Below are positions 20,351-30,366 of a DNA stretch of 64,000 nucleotides, piece by piece. The position numbers and the translations under genes were made by a program. How positions within the stretch are numbered: the stretch's first letter is position 1; each line of letters starts with the position of its first letter. This stretch comes from an uncultured Pelagibacteraceae bacterium (GTDB lineage Bacteria > Pseudomonadota > Alphaproteobacteria > Pelagibacterales > Pelagibacteraceae), in the NCBI GenBank assembly GCA_902529645.1, contig CABZXO010000005.1, forward strand, positions 1-64,000, given 5' to 3'. Below the pieces are notes generated by a model that was not told the origin of the DNA, did not search any database, and was given only the letters and a program-made list of their open reading frames with translations.

Positions 20351-21427
20351 ATGGCAGAGATAAATATTTCGAATATAAATAAATCTTTTGGGTCTACACA
20401 TGTAATCAAAGATGTATCTCTAGAAATTAAAAGTGAATCTTTCACTGTATTTGTTGGGCCAAGCGGCTGTGGTAAATCAACAATGCTAAGAATGATTGCT
20501 GGTTTAGAAGAGGTTAACTCAGGAACAATTTCAATTGATGGACAAGTTATTAATGATCTTCCACCATCAGAAAGAAATATAGCAATGGTCTTTCAATCAT
20601 ATGCTTTGTATCCACACATGACAGTGTTCGATAACATGGCTTTTGGTTTAGAGATTGAAAAAAAATCTAAAGAAGAAATTACAGAGAGAGTTATGGAGGC
20701 TGCTAAAATTCTTCAAATTGAGGAATACTTGGAGAGAAAACCAAAACAATTGTCAGGAGGACAAAGACAAAGAGTTGCAATTGGTAGAGCAATTACAAGA
20801 AAGCCAAAAGTATTTTTATTTGATGAACCTTTATCTAATTTAGATGCAGCTTTAAGAGTTCAGATGAGAGTAGAGCTTGCTAAATTACATGATCAATTAA
20901 ATACAACGATGATTTATGTTACTCACGATCAAACTGAAGCAATGACTCTTGCAGATGACATAGTTGTATTAGATCATGGGATAGTATCTCAAAAAGGATC
21001 ACCTTTAAAACTATACAATGAACCAGAAAATTTATTTGTTGGTGGTTTTATTGGTTCACCAAAGATGAACTTTATCAATTCTAAAGTTATAAGCTCTAAT
21101 AGCTCTGGAACCGAAGTTGAAATTTCAGGACAAGGAAAAATTATTGTTCCAAAAAGTTCAGATAAAGTTTCACCTGGCGATAGTGTAAAGATTGGTATCA
21201 GACCTGAACATATCTTAATCAATACTGGTGAAAAATGCTGGAATAGTAAGGTATTTGTAATTGAAAAATTAGGTTCATCTACATTTCTATATTTAGAGAA
21301 AGATGGAGAACCATTAGTTGTTCAAACAGATGGTGAGAATTCAGCTAATATTGGAGACAATTTAAGCTTAAGTTTTGATCTAAATAAATGTCATTTATTT
21401 GACGAAAATAATTTAGCTTTTAAATAA
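20351..21427 (+). CDS. CUT1-type carbohydrate ABC transporter ATPase (UgpC/MalK family)
   Basis: GPSGCGKSTMLRMIAGLEE, LSGGQRQRVAIGRAI, TOBE-like C-terminus; convergent with a CUT1 transporter operon that has no other ATPase. Confidence 0.93.
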   Translation: MAEINISNINKSFGSTHVIKDVSLEIKSESFTVFVGPSGCGKSTMLRMIAGLEEVNSGTISIDGQVINDLPPSERNIAMVFQSYALYPHMTVFDNMAFGLEIEKKSKEEITERVMEAAKILQIEEYLERKPKQLSGGQRQRVAIGRAITRKPKVFLFDEPLSNLDAALRVQMRVELAKLHDQLNTTMIYVTHDQTEAMTLADDIVVLDHGIVSQKGSPLKLYNEPENLFVGGFIGSPKMNFINSKVISSNSSGTEVEISGQGKIIVPKSSDKVSPGDSVKIGIRPEHILINTGEKCWNSKVFVIEKLGSSTFLYLEKDGEPLVVQTDGENSANIGDNLSLSFDLNKCHLFDENNLAFK

Positions 21428-21465
21428 TTTATCTTTTTTAATAAGTTTTATTTAGATTTAATAAA

Positions 21466-22827
21466 TTAAAAATCTAAAGGAATTGAATTTTGTTCTACAA
21501 GCTTTTTGAAAAAATAATATGATTTTTTAGGTGTTCTTTTTAAAGTTTTAAAATCAACATGTACTATTCCAAATCTTTTTTCAAATCCTAACGCCCATTC
21601 AAAATTATCCATGAATGTCCATGCAAAGTAGCTTTTAACTTTAGCTCCATCATCAATAGATTTTTTTACAGCACTTAAATATTTTTTAAAATAATCAATA
21701 CGATCGCTGTCGTTTATTTCTCCATTTTTTTCTATTAAATCTGGATATGCTGCACCATTTTCAGTTAGATAAATATCTGGATTTCCATAATTATTTTTTA
21801 AATCCATAATTTGATCATAATAAGCATCTGGAACAATTTCCCATCCCATAAGAGTTAACTTTGCATCTTTGCCCTCAAGACCAAAAGGCAATTCATCATT
21901 GAATGCTCCTCTTGCTTTAAGTAAACTTTTATTATCAGCTTTAATTCTAATATGTTGATAATGATTTAATCCAATAAAATCATTTTTTTGAAAAATATTT
22001 TTCATATCATCTTGTTGAATATGTTTTGAGACATCATCAATTAGTAATTCAGGATATCTTCCAAGATACATAGGGTCGGCAAATGATCTATTCCAATAAG
22101 TATCGAATAATTTAGTTGCATGAAGATCTTCACTTGATTTTGTGGCAGGAATACATGGCGCCATATTAAAAGTGCAGCCAATTTTTATATTATTATTTAA
22201 AGATTTCATTGCTTGAAAAGCTTTGCTATGTGCAACATTAACATTATGTATTGATGCAAAGTATTTTTCTATATCTTTGTATCCTGGAGCCATGTAACCA
22301 TCTACATATCCATGAATAGTAAAAACTTGTGGTTCATTAAATGTGATAAAATGATTACATCTATCTCCAAAATTTTTAACAATAGCCTCTGAATAATCTG
22401 AAAATATATTTGTTATGTCTCTATTTGCCCAACCCCCTTTATCTTGCAGTGATTGAGGAAGGTCCCAATGATACAAAGTTATGAAAGGCTCAATATTTTT
22501 TTCTAAACACTTGTCTATCAACCTTGAATAAAAATCTACTCCTTTAGGATTTATTTTACCTATCCCTTCAGGGATAATCCTGGTCCACGCTAAAGAAAAT
22601 CTATATGAATTTAAATTTATATTAGCCATCAGCTCAATATCTTCTTCGTACCTATGATAATGGTCTACAGCAGTATCTCCGTTTTCATCATTTTTAACTT
22701 TTCCAGGTGTATGGGTAAAAGTATCCCAAATACTTTTGCTTTTTCCATCTTTATCTGTAGCACCCTCTATTTGGTAACTTGCTGTAGCCGTTCCCCAAAA
22801 AAAATCATTAGGAAATTTATTTTTCAT
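21466..22827 (-). CDS. Glycoside hydrolase family 1 (beta-glucosidase/beta-galactosidase)
   Basis: FFWGTATASYQIEG, TLYHWDLPQSLQDKGGW, TFNEPQV, YLTENGAAYPD. Confidence 0.96.
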   Translation of the reverse strand: MKNKFPNDFFWGTATASYQIEGATDKDGKSKSIWDTFTHTPGKVKNDENGDTAVDHYHRYEEDIELMANINLNSYRFSLAWTRIIPEGIGKINPKGVDFYSRLIDKCLEKNIEPFITLYHWDLPQSLQDKGGWANRDITNIFSDYSEAIVKNFGDRCNHFITFNEPQVFTIHGYVDGYMAPGYKDIEKYFASIHNVNVAHSKAFQAMKSLNNNIKIGCTFNMAPCIPATKSSEDLHATKLFDTYWNRSFADPMYLGRYPELLIDDVSKHIQQDDMKNIFQKNDFIGLNHYQHIRIKADNKSLLKARGAFNDELPFGLEGKDAKLTLMGWEIVPDAYYDQIMDLKNNYGNPDIYLTENGAAYPDLIEKNGEINDSDRIDYFKKYLSAVKKSIDDGAKVKSYFAWTFMDNFEWALGFEKRFGIVHVDFKTLKRTPKKSYYFFKKLVEQNSIPLDF

Positions 22828-22828
22828 G

Positions 22829-24157
22829 TTAGTTAAATTCTGGTATCCAATTTTTATGAGCTTTTAATAACTCATCTACCATAGAACTAATTTGATCTAA
22901 ACTTAATAAAGAAGAAGTAAGTGGATCTAACATAGCCGCATGATAAATGGTCTCTTTTTTTTTGGTTCTTAAAGCTTCAACAGTTAACTGTTGAACATTT
23001 ATATTAGTTTTAATTAAATTTGCTAAATGCATAGGTAAATCGTTAACTTTTTGAGGATGAATTCCTTTATTATTTATTTTACATGGTACTTCAACGCAAC
23101 AATCTTCTGGTAAATTAGAAATTAACTTGTTATTCAAAACATTTCCATTAATTGTATCTTCTTTACCGTCTACAATTGAAACAATTATTCGCGAAGCATA
23201 CTCTAAAGATTTCTCACAAACAAATTTTTCTCCATCTAATAAATTTTGCTCTTGTTGATCCCACTCTTTAATTTGTTTTTTGCATCTTCGTATATATTCA
23301 TTAATTGGAATATTGAATTCGCTTAATAAGTCCTCTCTGTTACTTTTAATAAACCAAGGAGTATATTCTGCAAAGTGTTCGGATGACTCAGTAACAAAAT
23401 ATCCAAGTTTTTCTAAAACTTTATATCTAACTTCGTTTGTGCATCCATCCCAATTGGTACCAAATGTTTTTTCTTTTCCAGCTTTAAAAATTTTAGGATA
23501 AAGATTTTCTTTTTTTCCATCAGGATTAATTTTTTCAAACTTAGTATAAAAAGACATATGATTGATACCTGAACATTCATAGTTGATATTTTTTATATCT
23601 TCGCCGATATCTTTTGCTAAATCTTCAGCAGTTCCTTGTACAGAATGACAAAGTCCAACATATTTAAGCTCAGGTGCGAATTTAGACAATGCTAAACAAT
23701 TAATTGCCATAGGATTAACATACTGCAACATAGTTGCGCTTGGACAAACTTCATTCATATTTTTTGCAACTGACATTAAAGCGGGGACAGTTCTCAATCC
23801 TCTCATGATTCCACCTATTCCTAAAGTGTCACCAATAGTTTGTTTTAGACCATACTTTGCCGGAATTTCAAAATCAATAACTGTAGAGGGCTCATAACCT
23901 CCTATTTGAAACATTAATATTACAAAGTCAGCTCCACTAAGTGCTTTTTTTTGATTTTTTTCGATTATAATCTTTGGATTTGCACCTATTGATTTTGCAA
24001 CTTTTTCTGCAACCAAATTTGAGGTTTTTAATCTTCTATCATCAATATCTTGCAAAACTATTTCACAGTTACTGAAATTTTTTTCAAGCAGAATATCTGT
24101 AAGTATATTTTTCATAAATACAGTGCTTCCTGCTCCAATAAAAGTAACTTTAATCAT
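22829..24157 (-). CDS. Glycoside hydrolase family 4, MelA/alpha-galactosidase-like
   Basis: FIGAGSTVFMKNIL, NPMAINCLAL, VGLCHSVQGTAEDLA (CHSV), INHMSFY; start set to MIKVTF at 24157. Confidence 0.9.
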   Translation of the reverse strand: MIKVTFIGAGSTVFMKNILTDILLEKNFSNCEIVLQDIDDRRLKTSNLVAEKVAKSIGANPKIIIEKNQKKALSGADFVILMFQIGGYEPSTVIDFEIPAKYGLKQTIGDTLGIGGIMRGLRTVPALMSVAKNMNEVCPSATMLQYVNPMAINCLALSKFAPELKYVGLCHSVQGTAEDLAKDIGEDIKNINYECSGINHMSFYTKFEKINPDGKKENLYPKIFKAGKEKTFGTNWDGCTNEVRYKVLEKLGYFVTESSEHFAEYTPWFIKSNREDLLSEFNIPINEYIRRCKKQIKEWDQQEQNLLDGEKFVCEKSLEYASRIIVSIVDGKEDTINGNVLNNKLISNLPEDCCVEVPCKINNKGIHPQKVNDLPMHLANLIKTNINVQQLTVEALRTKKKETIYHAAMLDPLTSSLLSLDQISSMVDELLKAHKNWIPEFN

Positions 24158-24158
24158 A

Positions 24159-25010
24159 CTAACCTTTAGTAGCTCCAAGAGTTAATCCAGCAATAAAATG
24201 TTTTTGCATTAAAAAAAACATAATAACAGGAGGTATCGCAGCAACAATAGATCCAGTTGATAGCAAGTGATAAGCCGTAATCCATTGACCATTTAATGAT
24301 TTTAATCCAGCAGTAATTGGCATTGCATGATCACCTTGTATTAAGACGGTTGCCCAAAAATAATCGTTCCATATAAATGTAAAAATTAAAACACACAGTG
24401 CTGCTATAGCTGGTCTAGTCAAAGGTAATATTATCTTCCAAAATATTCTAAATTCAGATGCTCCATCCATTCTGGCAGCCTCGATAAGCTCTTGAGGTAA
24501 CGCTTTAATAAAATTTCTCATAAAAAGTGTGCAAAAACCTGTTTGAAAAGCTACATGAAATAAAACCAATCCTGTAATAGTGTTGTAGAGACCAATTTTA
24601 AAAGTCAGATCTCTAACCGGTATCATTAAAATTTGAAATGGAACAAAGTTTCCGGCTATAAAAATAAAAAATATTATTAAATTTGTCTTAAACTTATAAT
24701 TCGCAAGAGCAAAGCCAGTCATACAACTTAAAGCAACTGCTCCTAACATTGTTGGAATAGTTACTTTAAAACTATTTAGAGTGTATTTGATCATTGGAGT
24801 GTTAGTGAAAACATCGTATAAATTTGAAAAAAGTAAAAATTCACTTGGAGTTCCCCACATATTTCCAGCAGTAATATCTCCCAAACCTCTTATTGATGTC
24901 ATTAAAATACCAAAAATCGGTATCAACCAAATAATTAATGAGATAGGTAAAAATATTTTATAAATATATTGATTTACAATTGGTCTTTGATGAATTGGAG
25001 TAGGGAACAT
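24159..25010 (-). CDS. CUT1 ABC transporter permease (MalG-like)
   Basis: LPQELIEAARMDGASEFRIFWKIILPLTRPAIAAL EAA motif. Confidence 0.94.
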   Translation of the reverse strand: MFPTPIHQRPIVNQYIYKIFLPISLIIWLIPIFGILMTSIRGLGDITAGNMWGTPSEFLLFSNLYDVFTNTPMIKYTLNSFKVTIPTMLGAVALSCMTGFALANYKFKTNLIIFFIFIAGNFVPFQILMIPVRDLTFKIGLYNTITGLVLFHVAFQTGFCTLFMRNFIKALPQELIEAARMDGASEFRIFWKIILPLTRPAIAALCVLIFTFIWNDYFWATVLIQGDHAMPITAGLKSLNGQWITAYHLLSTGSIVAAIPPVIMFFLMQKHFIAGLTLGATKG

Positions 25011-25931
25011 TTAGTTATTATCCTCCCTCTCGTTTCGATACATTCTGTATATAAAAAATAAAATATAAAACATCATTATTGTAAACAAAACAGTTGCTAT
25101 CGCTGATCCGTATCCCATTCTGTAACCGTATTCACTTAAAGCTTGCTCAAACATGTAATACGCTAACACATTTGAATAACCATAAGGTCCACCTTGAGTC
25201 ATTATTGCCACCATATCAAAACTTCTAAGCGCACCAATAACGGTTACTACAATTGCTAAAAAGGTAGCGTGCCTTAGTTGCGGTAGCACTATATTCCAAA
25301 ATAAATGAAATCCTTTGGCGCCATCCATTCTCCCAGCCTCAATTTGTTCAGGGTTAATATTGTTAAGTCCTGTTAAATATAAAATTAAACAATAAGCAAT
25401 TTGTGGATATAGACCTGCAAATATTATCCCATAAGTTGCAGTATTTTCATTTGCAAGAATTGAAAATCCTTCTAATCCAATAAAATTAAGAAAGGGTGCA
25501 ATAACCCCATAATTTGGTTGGTAAAACCAAGTAAAAATAAGTCCAATGACTACTTGAGAAATAACAAATGGAAAAAAAAATAGAGATTTAATTAATCTAA
25601 TTCCAAAAACAATTTGATTTAAAAATATTGCTAGTCCTAAGCCAATAGGAACTGCTAACATAAAAAATATTAACCATTTAAGATTATTCCAAAGTGAAAT
25701 ATAAAAATATTCATCATCTAAAAGTTCAATGTAATTTTGAAGACCAACATATATAGATGGAGATAATCCATCCCATTGATAAAAAGAAATGCCAATAGAT
25801 ACAAATATCGGTGCTATTACATAAATTGAAAAAAATATTAATCCTGGAGCTAGAAAAATCCATGGGCTTATTTTAATTTGATTTTTTTGCCACCAAGTAA
25901 TTCTTTTAGCTTTTGGATTATTTAGTTCCAT
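25011..25931 (-). CDS. CUT1 ABC transporter permease (MalF-like)
   Basis: INPEQIEAGRMDGAKGFHLFWNIVLPQLRHA EAA-like motif. Confidence 0.94.
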   Translation of the reverse strand: MELNNPKAKRITWWQKNQIKISPWIFLAPGLIFFSIYVIAPIFVSIGISFYQWDGLSPSIYVGLQNYIELLDDEYFYISLWNNLKWLIFFMLAVPIGLGLAIFLNQIVFGIRLIKSLFFFPFVISQVVIGLIFTWFYQPNYGVIAPFLNFIGLEGFSILANENTATYGIIFAGLYPQIAYCLILYLTGLNNINPEQIEAGRMDGAKGFHLFWNIVLPQLRHATFLAIVVTVIGALRSFDMVAIMTQGGPYGYSNVLAYYMFEQALSEYGYRMGYGSAIATVLFTIMMFYILFFIYRMYRNEREDNN

Positions 25932-25966
25932 ATAATTATATTTTAAAAATTGATGAAATCGAATTT

Positions 25967-25998
25967 TTAACTGGGGGGCCAGTAAGCCCCACAGTTAA
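25967..25998 (-). other. Stem-loop at binding-protein/permease junction; no U-run
   Basis: TTAACTG-G-GGGGC / loop CAGTAA / GCCCC-A-CAGTTAA, interrupted 12-bp stem between SBP stop (26008) and permease start (25931). Confidence 0.75.
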
Positions 25999-26007
25999 GC
26001 TAAAAGT

Positions 26008-27252
26008 TTATTTATAAACTTTTTGACGTACTTTTTCTAATCTTTCTAAGATTTTTTGTCTTCTGTCAGGATTAGACATATATTCTTGAAAGCCTTTCAT
26101 ACCCTCTGATGCCATTTGAGCTGGAGCATCTCTATCGTAGAATTGCGCCATTGCATAAGCATTATTTAGCATATTCAATCCTGCTTTTAAGAATGGATCT
26201 CCCTTTTTAACACTAGAGTTCTTGTTAATAGGAAGCTGACCTAATATTTTATTGATCTCTTCTTGCACATCTGCTCGAGACATAAATATTAAGAAACGCT
26301 TAGCATCAGTTTTATTTTTAGCTTTAGAAGGTATATGCACAGTGTCCGTAGGTGCTTCTTCAGCCATCGGGATACCCGGTGTGATTTCAGGGAACTGGAA
26401 GAAACCTAAATTAGAATCTCTTAAGCCAGCCTCTTTTAAAGGAGCAACAGCAAAGTTACCCATCACATACATTGCTGCTTCACCGTTCACCATAGGAGTT
26501 AAAGCTTCTTGCCAACTAAGTGCTGCATGATTTTCTAAGAAGTAACCAGGCTTTACAAGCTCATCCCATTTATCAAATACTGCTTGTACTTTTGGATCTG
26601 TGTAAGGAACCTTACCTAGTGTTAAATCCATATGGAACTCATAGCCATTTGTTCTAAGATTTAAATAATCAAAAACACCAGCCGTTGTCCAAAGATACTT
26701 TGATCCGATTGTAATAGGTGTAATACCTGCAGCTTTTAACGTAGCGCATGCAGCTACAAAATCATCCCATGTTTTTGGTACAGATATTCCATTTGCTGTA
26801 AATAAATCTTTCCTGTAATACACGCCCCACTGATAATAAGTGTAAGGAATACCCCATTGCTTACCACCAATCGTCATAGATTTTTTAGCATGCTCCATAT
26901 TTTCAGAAAGGTTTCCGTCTACCCAACCTGAGTCTTTCCAAATATCAGAGACATCTTCAAACAAACCTGCTCTTACAAATGGTAACATTCTATTTCCAGC
27001 ATACCAGTTTGCAACATCAGGTGGATCAGTGTTTAAAAAATTTCTTATTGATTGTTTGTAACCTTCATGGTCAAAAACATTCCATTTTACTGTGACGTCT
27101 GGGTTCTCTTCTTCAAATTTTTTAATAATATATTCAAAAGCTTCTTTTGGTGCTGCATCAGATGTATCTGTATTTATCACCAAAGTACCAGCAAATGAAG
27201 TTGAAGAGATTATTCCAAACATCATTATTAATGAGATAATAACCTTTTTCAT
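26008..27252 (-). CDS. CUT1 carbohydrate ABC transporter substrate-binding protein
   Basis: Signal peptide; FEEENPDVTVKWNVFDHEGYKQSIRNFL; NGEAAMYVMGNF. Confidence 0.95.
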   Translation of the reverse strand: MKKVIISLIMMFGIISSTSFAGTLVINTDTSDAAPKEAFEYIIKKFEEENPDVTVKWNVFDHEGYKQSIRNFLNTDPPDVANWYAGNRMLPFVRAGLFEDVSDIWKDSGWVDGNLSENMEHAKKSMTIGGKQWGIPYTYYQWGVYYRKDLFTANGISVPKTWDDFVAACATLKAAGITPITIGSKYLWTTAGVFDYLNLRTNGYEFHMDLTLGKVPYTDPKVQAVFDKWDELVKPGYFLENHAALSWQEALTPMVNGEAAMYVMGNFAVAPLKEAGLRDSNLGFFQFPEITPGIPMAEEAPTDTVHIPSKAKNKTDAKRFLIFMSRADVQEEINKILGQLPINKNSSVKKGDPFLKAGLNMLNNAYAMAQFYDRDAPAQMASEGMKGFQEYMSNPDRRQKILERLEKVRQKVYK

Positions 27253-27392
27253 TTATGCTCCTTTTTTAATTTATCTTTGATAGATTATGTATTTTTAAAA
27301 TTGATTACAATTAAAAATTATCCCCGTAAATTGTTGATAATTAAATTAACAAAATAAATATATAATTATCTTACTTATAATTTTTTTAAAAT

Positions 27393-28355
27393 TTAACCAG
27401 GTGTAAATATTCTTTCTGATTCTGGATCTTTGGTTGAGTAAGGTAATTTTAAAATTTCATTCCAAAGTTCTTCTGGTATATTTGTATTAGCCCAAGAAAG
27501 ATTTTTTTCAATACTTTTAACACTAGTAACCCCACATAGAGTCGAGGTGATCCTTTTATCTTTCATTGAAAACTGTAAGGCAGCTGCACCCATTTCAACA
27601 TTATACTTTTTACAAACTTTTTCTATTTCTTTAGCTGGTGCAAGTTTTTCTTCTGTAGCATCTTGATAAGTTATTTTTTTAAAGTTGCTTGGACCTTTTG
27701 CCAAAACACCACCAGCGTAAGGAGCAGCATTGAAAATAGATATATTTTTACCGTGAGCATAGCTATACATCTTATCCGCTTCTCTATTTAATAAAGTATA
27801 TCTGTTATGATTAATTATCACATCAAAGTCCCAATTTTTTAAAATAGGAAACATTATATTTATTTTTCCCATCGCTAGACCAACTGCTTTAGCCAAACCC
27901 TGTTCTTTTATTCTAAACAACTCATCCAATGCCCCGTCTTTTTTAGTAACATCATTTACATCTTTTACGTATTCTGGATCATGAAGAAATAAAATATCGA
28001 CAGAATCTACATTTAAGGTTTTTAAACTTTCTTCAATAGATTCTCTTGTTCTCTTTTTATCAAGAACTAGCGTATCCATATTTCTATCAATTTTTGTTGA
28101 TAAGACAAAATTTTCTGGCCAACCCCCATTTTCCTTTATTGCCATTCCAATTCTTTTTTCACTTTCTCCCATTGCATAATTTCTTGAAGTATCAAGCATA
28201 TTCACTGGACCTCGAAAAAATCTTTTTAACGTTTCTTGAGCTCTTTGATCTGGCACTTCATAACCATAAGTATCTGGCATACTCCCCAGAGAGGATGTTC
28301 CAAAACTTAATTCTGTAACTTCTACACCAGTATCTTTAATTTTATTTTTTTTCAT
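27393..28355 (-). CDS. Aldo/keto reductase (D-threo-aldose/L-fucose/galactose dehydrogenase-like)
   Basis: ELSFGTSSLGSM, FRGPVNMLDTSRNYAMGESEKRIG, VDILFLHDPEY. Confidence 0.88.
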   Translation of the reverse strand: MKKNKIKDTGVEVTELSFGTSSLGSMPDTYGYEVPDQRAQETLKRFFRGPVNMLDTSRNYAMGESEKRIGMAIKENGGWPENFVLSTKIDRNMDTLVLDKKRTRESIEESLKTLNVDSVDILFLHDPEYVKDVNDVTKKDGALDELFRIKEQGLAKAVGLAMGKINIMFPILKNWDFDVIINHNRYTLLNREADKMYSYAHGKNISIFNAAPYAGGVLAKGPSNFKKITYQDATEEKLAPAKEIEKVCKKYNVEMGAAALQFSMKDKRITSTLCGVTSVKSIEKNLSWANTNIPEELWNEILKLPYSTKDPESERIFTPG

Positions 28356-28373
28356 AAGTTAATTTAATTAGGT

Positions 28374-29228
28374 TCACTCACCTAAAATACTATCATCTAA
28401 TACTTTGGTGTCATATGCTGAATAAGAATGCCATCCAGCAACCGTTTGATCAAAATCTACAATACTTCCTGTCATAATTCCTGACTCATCTGAGCACAAG
28501 AAAGCCAATATTTTAGCAACATCTAAAGGTTTGTTTAATCTTTTAAAAGGAACTTTTGCTTCAGCTTTTTTTAACCAATCATCATCTGCGTTGTGAAATT
28601 TTTTCTGAATTACTGTTTCTGCAGGTGTATCTGTCCAACCTAAATTTACACCATTCACTCTTATTTGATGACCAGAAACTGAATTTGCAACATTTTTAAT
28701 CATTACTGCTAATGCTGCTTTAGAAGAACTGTAAGCAGTTAAGAAAGGCATACCACTATAGCCAGCCATTGATAAAATATGAGCTATAGTTCCCTTTTTT
28801 TTATCTCTTATCATTATTTTAATAACGTCTTGCATCATAAAAAGGGGAGCTTTTACATTTACGTTAAAATTTTTATCATAATTTTCCTCTGTTGTACTTA
28901 AGATCGTTCCTCTTTCGGTAAAAGCGGCAACATTTATAAAACAATCTACTGTCCTAAATTTTTTATCAGTTTCAGAAACTATTTTTTTACAGTCTTCAAG
29001 TTTTTCTAAATCTGCTTGAACGTACAGGCATTCTGTACCCATGCTTTCTATTTCAGATTTTACCTTGTTTCCTTTTTCGTTATTTCTTCCACAGATAGTT
29101 ATTCCCTTAGCGCCCCTGCTTGTTAGTAATTTTGCAGTCTCAGCTCCACTTCCTTGAGTACTTCCCGTTACAATTATTATTTTATTTTTAAATTGTTTAG
29201 ATTGTTCAGTTATATATTTATTAGACAT
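28374..29228 (-). CDS. SDR family oxidoreductase
   Basis: IIVTGSTQGSGAETAKLL, SMAGYSGMPFLTAYSSSKAAL. Confidence 0.92.
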   Translation of the reverse strand: MSNKYITEQSKQFKNKIIIVTGSTQGSGAETAKLLTSRGAKGITICGRNNEKGNKVKSEIESMGTECLYVQADLEKLEDCKKIVSETDKKFRTVDCFINVAAFTERGTILSTTEENYDKNFNVNVKAPLFMMQDVIKIMIRDKKKGTIAHILSMAGYSGMPFLTAYSSSKAALAVMIKNVANSVSGHQIRVNGVNLGWTDTPAETVIQKKFHNADDDWLKKAEAKVPFKRLNKPLDVAKILAFLCSDESGIMTGSIVDFDQTVAGWHSYSAYDTKVLDDSILGE

Positions 29229-29229
29229 A

Positions 29230-30231
29230 TTAGAATTTTATATCTATTACTTTCCCACTTTCAAACGATTCATATGCTGCATTAGCCATTATTAAAGCGT
29301 TTCTACCATCTTCAAATCCTACTAATGGTTTTGTTTTATCTTCTACACATTTTACAAACTCATTAAATTGATCTCTATAAGCTTGCTCATATCTCTCAAT
29401 AAAAAAGAAATGTATAGGTTCTTTTTCATTTGTTGATTTGCTTGAGTATCTTTCTAAAGAGGTAGGAGTTTGATTATTGGAGATTACCATTCCTTTACTA
29501 CCAAATACTTCAACTCTTTGATCATATCCATAAACTGCTCGTCGAGAGTTGTTAATATGAATTAAAACACCATTTTTTGATTTTAAAATAAACATTGCGG
29601 TATCTAGGTCTTTTACATTTTGTGAATTTTTATCAAATAAAGCTCCTCCAAATGCTGATATTTGAACTACAGGATCATCTCCCAATATAAATCTAGTTAA
29701 ATCAAAATCATGAATGGTAGTATCTCTAAAAAATCCTCCTGCAGCTTTTAAATAGTTAATTCCTGGGGGCTCAGGATCTCTACTAGTAATAACAACCATT
29801 TCCAATTCTCCAATTTCCTTTTTTTCTCTTGCCTGTTGTGCTTTTGCGTGACTGGCATCAAATCTTCTGTTAAAACCAATTTGAATAGGAATGTTAGTTC
29901 CTTTAATATTTTCCATACACTCATTTACTTTGTTAATATCTAGATCGATTGGCTTTTCACAAAAAATTGCTTTTCCTGCTTTAGCTGCCATTGTAATAAA
30001 TTGAGTGTGAGTTGGTGTTGCAGAAGCTATAAGAACTGCATCTACATCATCCGCATTAATTGCTTTCTCTGGTGAAGAAGCAATTGAGCATCCTGTTGAT
30101 TTTGCTACTTCTTCAGCGAATTCAGAATTAATGTCGTAAATGTATTTTAATTTTGCTTTTGGATGTGCTGCAATAAATTTAGCATGCATTTTTCCAATCC
30201 GTCCTGCTCCCATTAACGAAAAGTTAATCAT
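29230..30231 (-). CDS. iolG: Inositol 2-dehydrogenase-like (Gfo/Idh/MocA)
   Basis: GAGRIGKMHAKFIA, CEKPIDLD, IGFNRRFDASHAKAQ, GGFFRDTTIHDFDLTRFILG. Confidence 0.85.
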   Translation of the reverse strand: MINFSLMGAGRIGKMHAKFIAAHPKAKLKYIYDINSEFAEEVAKSTGCSIASSPEKAINADDVDAVLIASATPTHTQFITMAAKAGKAIFCEKPIDLDINKVNECMENIKGTNIPIQIGFNRRFDASHAKAQQAREKKEIGELEMVVITSRDPEPPGINYLKAAGGFFRDTTIHDFDLTRFILGDDPVVQISAFGGALFDKNSQNVKDLDTAMFILKSKNGVLIHINNSRRAVYGYDQRVEVFGSKGMVISNNQTPTSLERYSSKSTNEKEPIHFFFIERYEQAYRDQFNEFVKCVEDKTKPLVGFEDGRNALIMANAAYESFESGKVIDIKF

Positions 30232-30366
30232 AAGAATATAGAACAGAATTAAAAAACAAAATCAAGAAACATTTTTAATGATTAATTAAACAATGATTAA
30301 AAATATAATTTTCTTGATGCACATAACATCATCATTTAATAATGATTTAACTTTTTAATAAATTTT

